From NCBI GenBank assembly GCA_012932295.1, contig JAAONU010000014.1, positions 15,813,039 to 15,877,038 of the forward strand: a DNA stretch of 64,000 bases, read 5' to 3'. This document shows, piece after piece, positions 1 to 12,483 of the stretch (its first letter is position 1; every line of letters begins with the position of its first letter). The notes below the pieces were generated by a model, which saw only the letters and a list, made by a program, of their open reading frames with translations, was not told where the DNA came from and ran no database searches. The DNA is from Cyclina sinensis (lineage: Eukaryota > Mollusca > Bivalvia > Venerida > Veneridae). The position numbers were made by a program, and so were the translations under genes.

Positions 1-921
1 TCTGTAGTGTTTGTCCCTTTGACAGATAGAGGTGACTCCTCTCTGAAGAGTTCGGTTTAGGTATGGGGAATATGGTGAAAAATAATATAAAAGATCATCC
101 CATTCCAGAGATATTCTTAGTTTTTACCCGGTGCTGTATTTTGTATCAACGATACGTTGGGTCTCAGTTTAGGTCTCATCTGAAAGACAGTTAAAAGTGT
201 CAATACAGGCGGTAGGGATCTAAGTCGTGACCAATGGTTTGCAAGTCCTGTGCGTTACCAGGTTGATCCCTAATCCGCCCACCCCGTCTTTTTAGAAAAT
301 TGATCGAGCTTGTCTAACTTTTGGAGGACAGACTCGTCCATAGAGCTAAGAGAAACTCGAGTGTCTTAATAATACGAACCCGGAAGACAAACCTTGACAT
401 TTGTTGACTGCACGTGATATTATGTAATTATTTTGACAAATTTTATTAGGCTTAATCGAAGAGCTTGAAATTCTATGCATCTTTTGTTGAGTTATCTCCG
501 GTCTGTACTTCTGTTTTCATTCAGAAATGACGTGAAATGCATTGTCTGGGTGGCAACTTTTTTCGAAAAAGTCACGGTTCAAAATCAGTATCAGATGAAT
601 AAATATTTTCAAGGAGCGTTAACCTTTAAAAAAAGGATTGGGTAATGTTTAAAAGTATCATAGTTACACTGGGTACTTGTATCTATGGTTTAAAATAAAC
701 ATTCATTTCGCAATTATAGGTTTGAAAATGTAGCTACCAATACTTCAATAAACTAAGTTGTAGACATGTTCTGTATTGATAGAGTTACCCGTATAGAATG
801 TTGTATAGAGGACTACAATCAGGCACTTTACATTCGATCTATAAGCGGAAAATCGTGATCCGATATACTTTATAAAGTTCAAACATATACACGGGTAAAA
901 CGTACTTACAGTGTATGTATA

Positions 922-998
922 TACGGATCGTGGTCGAAGGGTTAGAGCGCTCGGATTCCCTGTCCGGAGGTCGCTGGTTAGAATCCCAGAAGGGGTGT
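922..998 (+). repeat. tRNA-derived SINE head / tRNA-like pseudogene
   Basis: The segment reads like a degraded tRNA. An A-box-like GTTAGAGCGCTC lies near 941-952 and a B-box-like GGTTAGAATCC lies at 976-986, one base away from the canonical GGTTCGAATCC. The spacing between them fits a tRNA body. The arms do not form a clean cloverleaf, so a SINE head or tRNA pseudogene is more likely than a working tRNA gene. Confidence 0.5.
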
Positions 999-3900
999 AG
1001 ATACTGCAGTGATGTTCTAGTCCGTACTTTTGGTACGGGTACTAGAAACTTAGGAAGTAGTCATCGAGAGGGGTTAATATAAGTTGCAAGAACTTGCTTC
1101 CCATTTGATGTTATATGGATAAGTTTTAAAGGCAGCCTTCGTTATTTTAGAGATTATTTTAACACTGTCCTCCAGGGAGAACGCAAATGTTAAAGACTTC
1201 CAGGTAGGATATTCTGCTTCCAAATTGTGACTGGCAAAGGCGAGTGTCAAATTCACTTAAAATGGATAACTTATAGTTAAAGAACACATTTGTGTTCCGC
1301 GTTGTTCGAATGCATTTACCGACCACAGTGTTTGCTCTTGAATAAGATAATATATGCTATTTCACTTCATTTGCGATAAAGTTCGAGTATATTAACCTAA
1401 TCAAGTAATCATTTAATCAGCTTTATAGTGTACGATGTTGACAATGATTTCGATTAACTGGGAATTCAGTTCAAGATTCGGTTGTTCGAACCTGCGACTT
1501 TCATTTCAATGACGCCCTTCCGGTATATGCTTATTACTAGGCTGGTCGCGAATTTAATTTGTCCTGCTATTGTAACCACTATTAATTCAATATTATTACA
1601 AGTGTGTACAAGGGCATGTTCATGTTTCATTTCACACTATTTACATGTATCATGATGTCAATATATAGCGCATAAAACCAATGTTGCAAATCTGCAGTCA
1701 GTCGTATCAAATGTCAGAAATCAGCCGTATTATATTTCATATGAAAATACGGGTCAATACAGACACAATGCATGGATATTGAATGAGGAACGCTGAAACA
1801 TTAATTATCCCGGCGCGTGACATTTCCAGCGAGATTTTCTATAATTCTGTAAGTGTGCACTTTTAATAATTCATTGTTTACCAATAGACTGCAGTTACGC
1901 ATAAGTCGGTTTGTGCAGTGTTAAATGAATGTATAGTTCAGATCGTTGCTAGGTTCTACTTTGCATAGACATTATTGAATTTCAGAGCTTTATTGTTTTG
2001 ACACGAAATACATACAAACCTGTATCAAGAGGACCATTTTTACACACTCAGCAAAAAAAAAAAAAAAAAAAAAACCTATCCTTTATCTTGAAAATTTGAA
2101 CATGAAAAAATGGTATATGTCAGGCAAGATTTCTAGCATAATGACACGGGTAGTTTGTTTTAGTTGGTTTTGCAAACTTCACATTGCTGAGAATCAAAAC
2201 AGTCCTTGTTCTAAAATTAGACCAACGATTTTCCAGTGCACGGAAGCTTATTTATAGATCCCGTCTTACGTACGCGTGGTCAATATTTATTTCTCTTTTA
2301 ACAGTTGTGTAAAATAAGATCGTTTTCATGGTAAAAGCGTTCAATTAAGCGCCTTTGTTCGGTAGGTGATCCTAAATACTTTAATTATACAAAGAAATTG
2401 ATAATGCCCCATACCTCTTTTATCAATGGCTGATAAATGCCACAAGTGGAAATTATTCGCTGCACAATTAAAGTACACGGCTTTAGTTATATCATTCATT
2501 TTTATGATTTTAAGTCCAACGGCTACCTAGTAAAAACCTTAGAAATCAAAGAACCACAAAAAAAATCTTGATCAGATTTACGATTTCCGTTACTACGCGC
2601 CTTTCTTTGAGATTTTTACATCAATTTCAAACTCGAAGTTAGAAGAGTAAACTTCAGATACAGCATGACGAAAACCAGAGAATATATTAAACGTTGTCTG
2701 AACTGACAACGACTTACTGTACATCCAGTTATTGATTGTTCTGGTAATAAATATTGTTACAAATTAACAGGGTCTTAATAAGATATTTAATTTTTGACGT
2801 CATATATGAAGCAGACATTTGTTTTTCTTCTCGCAGTAGGAACGCCACTTTCAAGGAAACCATTCAATATGAGAGTCAAGAAAGGCCAACATAATATACA
2901 TGTTAGTGTGTCGTCTATCACAAAAGAAATTTTTTTATAATGTTAAAATCTTAAAATTTACAACCATACTAGGTTTATTGCCAGTCATTATAGGTCGTCC
3001 CTGAGCGTGACCGCTATCCCCACGGCTCTGAGCTATAAATAGATAATAACTGCACCAATATATAGGCAACATAAGCAGGAATAACCTTGTAAAATGGACT
3101 AAATCTCTATCTTGGGACCTACAGTCTGTCAATAATTGCCGACAATTATCACCAGGATCTTACAACTTAAAGATTTTCAATCAATCTTCCATTCCCTTGA
3201 CGTCCGTATGAACTATTTCCAAAGATTCCGCCATTGATTTTACTGTCGTCTGCCTCGCTGCATTTCCGTCTGTTTTCTGCCAGATAGAACACCCACAGTG
3301 TTCTTTCCATCTTTAAAAGGAGATTTTTCCCCCAAGGATTAGTGGCGTGGAACGATTAAGTCTGCTGTTGACATTGCTAAGACGATTTTTTAAGAAAAAA
3401 AATCGCCGTGCAAGTGAAACTATGATTTTTTCCCCAGAATGAGCGGTTTCATCTGTTTAAGGAATTAGGAGCATTGTTTTGTGATAAAGAGAGACAGAAC
3501 TAGCAAGTTTTCAACATGGAAGTGGCATAAAAGGTGTTTCTAAATCCTGATGTGTTGCTGCAGACGACATAATTGCACAAACTAGATTTGTGTGCAAAAT
3601 GATCAAGCATTTTGAAAATACTTCTTGCTACGACTAGGTGTGAAAATTATTCATGCACTCTGGGACTTATGTAGTTAGACAGCATGTGTTTCTCGTGTGC
3701 ATACCGTGGTATACTTGACATATACGGGTTGGGATGGAACCACCGCGGATAAATATGAATGTCTGTTCAGAAGAATAGGCAGATAAGTGACTTTGTTATT
3801 AAATGTAAATATACGTAACTATAATATGCCAGGTGAAGTTGGTATGTTAGTTACGAATTGATGGGATAGTCTTGTCATGTGCTTTCATAGACGGGTTTCT

Positions 3901-6640
3901 TTACGTAATCCTCGAATGAGAAAGAGACGAACATGAGACCAGATTGGTGCGTTCAGTTATACACGTGCAATCTATAATTTCGAAGAGATACATTGGCATG
4001 AATATATATATATGCTTCGATGGATAATTAAAAAAATACGTCAGCAAGTGGCAAGGTCCAGACCCAACATAAGTTTATCAAACAACAACAACAACAACAA
4101 AACATTAACATAGTGTATTGCTAAGGCTTGCTATAGACCTTCAGTTGAAGGGCAGTTAACTGAACTCGATGGCTTTGCTTTACAAAGATTTTGTAAATGG
4201 TTGGGTTTGTTTACATTTATCCACAAAATTTTAATAACATCAGTTTAACAACAAGTACCATTATTAGAGTCTAGTCAGTTTAGCTGTACTAGGATGGTTA
4301 GAATTTTTGAGGTTTTAGACGATAGGCTTAATGTTGGCTTTTATGTACATTTTTGTATCTTTTGCCTTGCACATGGTTGTGATTTTTGAGTTTAAATGTC
4401 CTATGTTTTGAGTCATAAATAATGCACTATAGAACATAATTTTGCGGTTACGTAATATGACACTGCCGGGATTACAGCATTATAATGCTCGTTACAGATT
4501 TAATAATGCTCAGTTGTTTCCAAACAAGCCTTTTTATGTTTTTATTTAATTCTACTATTTATTATTTCTATGGGGTTGGGTGGAGTCACAAGGTAGAAAG
4601 GCCATAGATTACAAGGTCGGTTTGATAAATGTATTTAGAAAAATGTAGCAAGTGTTACTTAAAATTAGTTATGTATTGTAGTTATAGATATGTGAAAATT
4701 TCTGCATGACGCAGCGTATAGCTATTAAATCAGTGCATATTGTAAAAAATGCGGAAAAAGAGCTAAAATGATGAAAGCTAACCCATGATTTCAGCCTGAT
4801 TGCTAAAATACTATAGTATCTATTGCGATTTAGTGATCAGACAATATTTGTGCAGTATGAAATAATATACAGTTATCAGGGTTAAGCTTCCTCTCTTTTT
4901 TTTTGCGCTGAAACCTTACACCATTAGAGGAAATGCAGAAAATGATACCGTTGAGAATAAAACTAATTATGTGTTAAGGTAAACTTCACATGTTCGTTAT
5001 CATTCATTGCCCCAGTAACCTAGCTATTGTGATCCAGAAACCATAGCTTTCCCTCTGTTTAATGACATCTTAAAATATTCATTGACACACTAACCTTAAG
5101 ACGCTAGCTTCTAATGAGGCCTGACAGATTCAAGTTTTATTGCTCACAGTACAGACACTGTAAGCCCCGAAGTTCTCGGGTTTCAAAACATCCATCACCC
5201 GATATGCAAATTTATCACATTGTTGGTACAAACACTGTACTATCTCTTTTCTTTGCTTGCCTTTTGGGTTAAAAATATGGTGAAAAACTCTTAAAAATGT
5301 CTGTTACATTGCCCCGAAAGTAGAACAGTTTATTTGTCCATGTTCTCTGTAACTTTTTAAAAAAAAATATTAGTTTGCAACACAGCATTATATTTTGCTC
5401 TGCTTGGAAATTCAGAATAAAATGGTTTCTGTATTCTGTTTGAGGAATCAATAATGTCCGAACAATAAAGTCCCCGTATGTAAGCAACTTTTATGGTGCA
5501 TGCTAAGTTTACTTATTTATTTTAATGTATTCATTTGCTTCTTTTGCGATTTTAAAGCCTGCAAAGGTTTTCTCTCTTTTGATGGTAAAACTATTCAATA
5601 AGCCGTCAATACTGAATGTGAATAATATATTTATCTTCAGATTTTATTAATTCTTTACGACTGATTTTAATGTTCGTTGGATTTCGCTCTGTGATTATAG
5701 ACCGTTCCAGTACCTCCCTGATAACCTCCCTTGCGTCCGCCATTGCAGGACTGCAAATCGAAGCAGTTTTATAATGCGGAGCGTAGAAAAAAATCTCATT
5801 TTTATGGCTGCAATGTGGTTCTGACGTTGTATGTTGGAGAAACAGATTCATATAAACTACAAGAAGCATTTATTATCAGCTAAGATCTATCCCATTCTCT
5901 TCTAACTGAAAAAAGTATATTTGTAAACGATTTGTAGCTGACATCTAAATCTGATGAACTGTTAAATAAAGGTCTTGTGATATGCTCCGGTAGATTGATT
6001 ATTTCTATTTTATCAACATTTCAGGAAAAGGCTTTCAAAAAGTACATGTATCTATCTTTAAAAATTTGACTAAAAGAGTACAGTTATATAGGTGCCATAA
6101 TAATATCGTTTTCCATATTACAAGAAATATCAAGAACAATAATGTTAAAAATAAGAAGAAGGAAGCAAACGTATTATTATAAGATAAATTTCCTACAAAC
6201 GTGTGTCTTGAAGCTATTATTTTCTTTCTGCATACACAAACTCACATGGTGTACGTATGAATATTTTGCAAAAACAGATGTTCGAAATGCAAGAAATAAG
6301 GAATAGAAAAAAGGTCCATACTGCAATAGATGCTTAATTTCATAGAACTATCAGGGACAAATAAAGACCATGTTTTATAACCTTCATGCATTTTCTCAAG
6401 AGCAAGATTTGTAATTAAAGTGTTTTACTGTGACTGATCAAGCAATCTTCGACAATGACAATTAACGGTGACTTACCAAAACAAAGACAGTATGTAACCC
6501 CCATATTACGTAACTACATTCTTTCACCACCGGATACCGCGGAAGACAAAAGACAGTGTGATAATAATATAAGCGCTAAGTAATGCACCTGTATTGTCAA
6601 GTATTCTTTGAAACTGTATCAAAGAATAAAAACAAGTTTT

Positions 6641-7130
6641 AGTCAAGTCAAGTCAAGTCAATTTATTTGGCAATCGGCAAAACATTTGCCTTTGGCCATT
6701 TACAATTGTGTGCATGAAAATATGGCCAAGACAATAATATATAACTATGTACAATACAAACATAACATTAGAAATATAACAGTATTTATATTATACGTTA
6801 TACCAATCAGTAAATATATTTTCAAACATTGCGCCTATTTTACAATAATCTGAAAGTATACTATTATCGTACAACTGTTACTAAGTCATAAAAATTACAA
6901 AGCATTTCTAGTTTCCATAGCCACTTTTATAAATTTTGCTAAACAGAGTTGTAATTTCTTACTTTTTGCAGACATAATATTGTTAAATCTATTAATTGTA
7001 GGCCATGCTGTGTTGATTTGTAATAAACGTTTACGCAAGTCCTTGTATTTCGGACAAATTAGAAGAAAATGAAATTCTGTCTCAATTCGCAATTCTCAGT
7101 TAACACAGCGTGAACATGCGGTAGATGAGC
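6641..7130 (-). mobile_element. 3' end of a non-LTR retrotransposon (LINE) remnant
   Basis: On the minus strand, from about 7120 to 6895, the translation carries CSRC, then an in-frame stop, then IETEFHFLLICPKYKDLRK. This is the C-terminal C-x2-C ... E-x-E-x-HFL-x2-CP-x-Y-x2-LR signature that follows the reverse transcriptase of CR1/L2-like LINEs. Downstream in the element's own direction there is a non-coding stretch, then tandem pentanucleotides (AGTCA on the plus strand, 6641-6660), a typical microsatellite tail of such elements. The stop codon and the missing RT domain make it a dead 5'-truncated copy. The family assignment is inferred from the motif alone. Confidence 0.6.
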
Positions 7131-7250
7131 GAGATGTTTAATTTTGTCATTTTGTCCATTTTGTAAGCTTTCACAGTTGTTCAAATAATTGAAAACATAG
7201 TTTCAACTTCCGAAAAGGAGAACAGTGCTTTCAATATTATATGTACTTTA

Positions 7251-7302
7251 TATATAATATCAGGTCTTTCAAATAGCATTTGAAAGACCCTGATATTATA
7301 TA
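7251..7302. repeat. Near-perfect 24-bp-arm palindrome
   Basis: The two arms begin TATATAATATCAGG and end CCCTGATATTATATA, separated by a 3-base loop (AGC) within TTTCAAATAGCATTTGAAA. It lies about 260 bp before the putative NIPA-like promoter. It is most simply a solo MITE-like hairpin; a structured RNA is possible but nothing supports it. Confidence 0.6.
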
Positions 7303-7561
7303 TGTTTTACACAACTCAAGTTTTCATTTTGAACAATCCATGGTCTTTTTTCACAGTCTTTCATGTGTAAAATAATTCAAGTTAATAATATGTGCAAGTC
7401 AGAAATATAACATACAAAGAAGTAACAATTATACAATAAAATGATGTTTATTCTGTCACAAAATTTCCGCGATATAAAGCAGTATGTCACCTTGAAATGT
7501 GCTAAAGTTATACAGAGTTATACGGAACTTAAGCATCATAGCGAAGTTTAACAGGCGGACG

Positions 7562-7586
7562 GTCACGTGACCCTCATAATGGCGGC
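7562..7586 (+). promoter_or_regulatory. Putative promoter motifs of the NIPA-like gene (E-box/CLEAR and YY1-like)
   Basis: GTCACGTGAC at 7562-7571 is an E-box palindrome identical to the CLEAR consensus bound by MiT/TFE factors. It is followed at once by ATAATGGCGGC (7576-7586), close to the YY1 consensus AANATGGCGGC that often sits at TATA-less start sites. The coding start lies 240 bp downstream, just after a good 3' splice site (TTTTCTGTTTTCAG, ending 7792). A short non-coding first exon starting near 7.58 kb and spliced to 7793 is therefore likely. No TATA box is evident. The motifs are seen; their function is inferred. Confidence 0.45.
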
Positions 7587-7828
7587 GGTCAATTTATCAG
7601 TTATGGAACGGTCATAGATATCTTCTGAACGGAACTCCATGTTTTATTTGCATTTCGTTGCAGTTTTGGTGAAAAAAGAAGAACAAAGTTTTACCAGATG
7701 GTTGTGTTCTGTACATGTGCATTAGATTTTGGTCTTTCTTGCTCTAATATTTAACTTACACTGTTTTACACTGATGCATTTTCTGTTTTCAGACATAATT
7801 TAGAAACAAAACCACAATCCGTCCAACC

Positions 7829-10800
7829 ATGGCGACGAATACTTCATTGTCGCCTGTTATCACAACAACACCTTCATTATTACCTGTCAATACCACAGAA
7901 AATATCTCAACAACAACGTTATGGACGCGTGCTTCGCCTGAGGAAGCCAAAAGAGAATTCTGGATCGGTCTGGCGCTTGCAGTATCATCCGCCTGCTTTA
8001 CCGGAAGTAGCTTTATTTTGAAAAAGAAAGGTCTATTAAATGCTTCCAAAAGCGGAGCACGAGCTGGTTAGTTTAAAATCTTTTTGTTTTAGTCATATTC
8101 TGCAAAAGTGTTAGTTAGGTCCTTTCAGGATGTTATTCTTTTCATCCTGAAATAATTTGCTTCTTCGGAAAGATATGTTCGTTATAAAGATAAGTTCGTT
8201 ATAATGATAAGTTTGTTTTAAAGTCGCTCAGCAGCCCTTGTTGTTTTTCATTTCTAAATTTAGATATAGATATGTAAGATTTTTATGTTTTGAATACGTA
8301 AGTCATTGTAGAAATTGTTTTTAGCAAAGTATACAATTTTGTGCAAAACTCTTACAGTAATTTTTTTTCTGAAAGGTTGAAAAATGTAAAATCTCGCCCA
8401 TCATGTTTATCGATATAAAAAAACACATTTTCTTTGAAGTAAATTACACGTTAGTCGCGTGTATTCAAATATCAGACATTTACCGGTTTTTGGTCCAGAA
8501 TGCGATCTTGTTTCCTAAAATAATATTTGATGTGTTCTTCAGTAGGTAAATTTATTCTATTTAATGAAAAAGGTTCATCATTGGTTTTGGCTAATGTAGG
8601 TAAACAGTAGAAACACAACTTGAGGTACGATATTGAAATACGATTAAATAAAGAACAGTCCAGGTGGTAAGATGGGCTGTTATCTGTCTGTAAATTTAAA
8701 TTCTTTGCTTTATCATAAATAAAACCTCTCCCACAATTTACTCATTCAACACGTTTTCAGAAAATGAACATTCAAAGTTACTAGACACAAATTAATTTCT
8801 AAATTAATGTTTCAGAAGACATTTGGCCTTGACATAATTGGCAGTTTTGTATCAAACTCATATTGAAAGAAAACAAAGATAGTGAAAGCATTTTTGCAAA
8901 TTTTGAATGTCACGAACTTTCGGTTTTAATATTTCATTTTTTGTTGTATAGTTTAAAAATGTTTGTTTTAGAATGATTTTCGGGACTATTTTGTAGGTCG
9001 AATTTCACCAGTTAATATTATCAATATTTTTAAAGCGTTACTTGAACATTTCTGTTTGCATGTTTAAAACATGAAGGACACGGTATAGGTTCCTAAGTAC
9101 AATGATTTACATTTTGCTTTAAATTACAAAAAAATGCTTGCTAAAAATAGAGTTGAATAGTCGTGTAATAGTCAAGGTCTTTTAAGAACGGATTGATTGC
9201 ATAATTAAACTGTATAAGATACGGTAAAATCTTTAGTGTTACACTGAAATAGACCTCGTTTGCATTTCAAGTTGCGTATCGAGTCATATATCAAAATGGA
9301 ATATCATACCTTCCTTCCGTTTCGAAAAAAGCATAGCTATATTGCTTTAATTTAGTTCTGTCAGGGTCTGAGTGACAGTCCTTGCAATGGTTTCTATGTG
9401 ATTCAGAAGGCACAAGACAGATTCTAGGGCTTAACTTGTGTCTTTGAGCCTGACACTTTATGCCACTCGCTTTTTGTTGTAAGAGCTGGCAGTAATTTGT
9501 GTTTTCTCTTTAAATGCCCGAGTTTTTTTTTGGTATGTGTTGGGGGGAGGGGGGGGGGGGGTATGCCTTTATACGTGGCGTTCGGCACTTCGGCACTGTG
9601 TATGGCGGATGTCTATATAGTTTTTCATTTCTAAGGTATCCTATATGGATTGTTTCACTTCAGTGATGTGTTCTTTTATAGCTTCTGTCTTTTTGATGTT
9701 TTATTTCTGTTGCTTTTATTTTTCTCATGTCGCAAACAGTTAAGTACTCATCAAAGCTACAATAAGATACAAGCGTGGAAATGCACATGTTAATGGAGTT
9801 GATCTAAGGGCATGAACAGTCTGTGATTTTAGTTTTCTTCTTCCGTTTTAGGTGATGGTGGGTTCACTTACCTCAAACAGTGGTTATGGTGGACAGGAAT
9901 GATAATAAGTAAGTACTCAAGACCTCGTTTAATACAGAGTAAAATACAAATATGTACCATTTTAGATTATGGTAGTCAAAACATTGCTAACTATTGTATT
10001 TGTATGGACAAAATGCACCGTGGTCAAACGAATAATTCAGTATTATAATGCGTTGTAATTTCTAAGTTGATTACTTTTTAAGGTCATTTATCTGAAAATA
10101 ATTGTATATATTGCTTAGACAGTTACGTCAACTTATAAAAATAGTTTGATATAACTTGTTATTACTTCTTACGCGGACACAGGCTATTTCATTGGAGAAA
10201 ATATTCTGACGTCTACAACACTTAAACAACGATTTTAGTTTCATGGAATGTTATGCTTTTGAAGATAGAGATAATAAAAGATCTACATAAATTATTTATT
10301 TTCAGTGATTGTCGGAGAGATTTTTAACTTCCTAGCTTACCTCTTTGCCCCAGCAACTCTAGTCACTCCATTAGGGGCACTCAGTGTTATAACAAGGTAG
10401 GTGTACGAAATTATTACTTGTATGCACCATCTGTTATTGAGAATGTCATTGAGGACTTAAATAATTATACCCCATATTGTAAGAACGGCCACTCATTTAC
10501 TGTATATAGCGAAGGCTTAAATACTCATATATATTGACATCAGTACTGCCACTTTCAGGGGCGGATCCAGGATTTCAGGTGGGGGGGGGGGGTCGCAAAA
10601 TGTTCGGCCCAATTTGTGTCCGTTTTCTACCTCATTTCAATGGTTGTGTTTATGCTAGAGTATACTGATTTGGCAATATCACATCGGCCTCTGATTATTC
10701 AATTCAACGTTGAACAATAAAGTATACATTATTTAAAGACATATTCAAAATAGACCTACAATAACACCTACGGTCCGGGATTTTTTTTTGTGGGGGGCCC

Positions 10801-12483
10801 ACTCTGGATCCGCTAGTGACTTTAGTACACAAACTGTACACTAATTAAAATACTGTCACCAAATAACACCGTGCAGAGATAAAAGAAATGATTACATGGG
10901 GAAAATGCATTCTAGTTCATTCCTGTTTGAAATAAGTACCAGTTATGTATGAACGTGCGAAACTTGATTAAATCAAGAAGATAATTTGTTTGCATAGAGA
11001 GATGTTTAAAATCTTTGCACAGTGAACTTATGTTCTATGAAACACTGACGCTTTTAAAAAGAATGAACCCATGGCTGTGTAATTATAGTTTCTGTTGTTG
11101 TTGTTTTTCTAGCGCAATGATGGCTTCGTATTTCTTGAAAGAAAAGCTAAACCTGTTAGGAAAGGTTGGTTGTTTATTATGCGTGCTTGGTTCAACCCTG
11201 ATTGTAGTACATGCACCCCAAGAACAAGAGATTCAAACCATGGAAGAACTCAAGGACCGGCTGCTTGAACCAGGTTTGTGCCTAGTTTGTGACATGACGT
11301 CATCTATAGCTTACTTCTTATAAATTTTTCAGTGTACAGAAATATTCATACTGACATATAAATGTATCAAAAACAGCGAAAAGTTGTCAGCATATTGTTG
11401 TTCACATATTATTAATTAAATAACAACAACAACAAAGTACCTTCAGCAGTATCAATTGAGTGCATAGTCTATCGATGACGGCTTTTTCTCTTTATCATGA
11501 GTGTTGAAAAAGAACAAAAAATAGATCTTTTTGGTTACTTATAAAACTGAACTAATAGCGTTTATCACATTAGGTAATTGTGCTGTCTTTTGTCTCATAA
11601 AAAGCTTCATTAGTAATCCGTTTTGAAATTGGAATATTTTACATTTTGCCTGTTAATACAGTATTGCTTATATCTGATTTGTATTTTAGGCACGTTTCAT
11701 ATAGTTACGACTACAAATTAATCTTTGTTTCTTTGTTTTGCTTTCCAGGGATTATCATCCTCTCAGTCGCTTTAATTGCTATTGCTTTGGTGTCTGTTAT
11801 ATTCCTAGCACCTAAGTACGGACAGAAGAACGTTCTGGTGTATGTAACAGTATGTTCTACACTGGGCTCTTTCACTGTTATGGGTGCAAAGGGCTTTGGT
11901 GTAGCTATAAAAGAAACTATAAATGGACGTAACGAGTTTACTAATTTCCTGACTTACGTCATGGCTGCCATAGTTATAGGATGTAGCCTTATTGAACTCG
12001 TGTACCTCAACAAATCATCTTGACACTTTCAACACAGCTATAGTAACTCCAACGTATTATGTGTTATTCACATCATGTGCTGTGATGTTCTCATTGGTGA
12101 TGTTTAAGGAGTTCGGGGCCATGAGCCTTAAGGACACCATCGGCGCAATCATAGGTTTTTTGGTTATATGTTGTGGAATATTCCTTCTGAACGCTTTTAA
12201 GAACATGAATGTTTCACTAAGAAACCTTCCTAAAGCTCATAAGAGGACGACATCTCATAGCTCACAAAACGGTGACGTCATGACATCTGTTTCCCATGAC
12301 GACCACCATCTTCTCGAAGACAACGAGAACCACAGCCATGACGATGAGGAAAACCCACTGGACGATCACACGATTGTTTTCGAAGATGAACAGAAGGTAT
12401 TCGATGATGACCTGAAGCTTACAACAGATTCAAATAGCAACATATCAAATAGTAATTTGAACACCAGTTTAGTTTTAGATTGA
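7829..12483 (+). CDS. NIPA-family magnesium transporter (five coding exons, one frame break)
   Basis: NIPA proteins are multi-pass membrane Mg2+ transporters. Exons: 7829-8066, 9852-9908, 10306-10396, 11113-11273 and 11749-12483, all with GT-AG junctions and matching phases. The N-terminus has three N-glycosylation-type motifs (NTS, NTT, NIS). Family landmarks follow in order: SSFILKKKGLL, YLKQWLWWTGM, YLFAPATLVTPLGALSV, ASYFLKEKLNLLGKVGC, VHAPQEQEI, YGQKNVLVYVTVC, then FNTAIVTPTYYV and a last hydrophobic segment. The C-terminal tail is rich in His, Asp and Glu. Near 12018 the frame breaks: YLNKSS is followed by TGA while LDTFNTAIVTP continues in the +1 frame. Dropping one base makes the exons sum to 1281 nt, about 426 aa, a normal NIPA length. 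The family is sure; which vertebrate NIPA/NIPAL it matches is not. AATAAA-type signals occur at 12651 and 13384. Confidence 0.9.
10556..10816 (+). mobile_element. Non-autonomous hAT-like MITE in NIPA intron 3
   Basis: The left end CAGGGGCGGATCCAGGATTT and the right end GGATCCGCTAG are inverted copies of each other around GCGGATCCAG. Each is followed inward by a G-run (left) or C/G-run (right). The CAGGGGCGGATCC tip is of the hAT type. There is no coding capacity in about 260 bp. Flanking ACTTT on both sides may be the core of a degraded target-site duplication. The superfamily call is inferred from the tip only. Confidence 0.5.

Larger units (their letters stand above)
1..7560. other. Intergenic region upstream of NIPA-like gene
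   Basis: No gene is supported here. The open frames are short, have no recognisable protein signature and lack convincing splice context. The stretch holds a tRNA-like SINE head near 0.92-1.0 kb, a poly(A) run at 2053-2074, a short (AAC)n run near 4083-4099, a LINE 3' end at 6.64-7.13 kb and a short palindrome at 7.25 kb. A minus-strand open frame at 5606-5869 is preceded by no clear promoter or splice signal and I do not call it. Confidence 0.5.
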
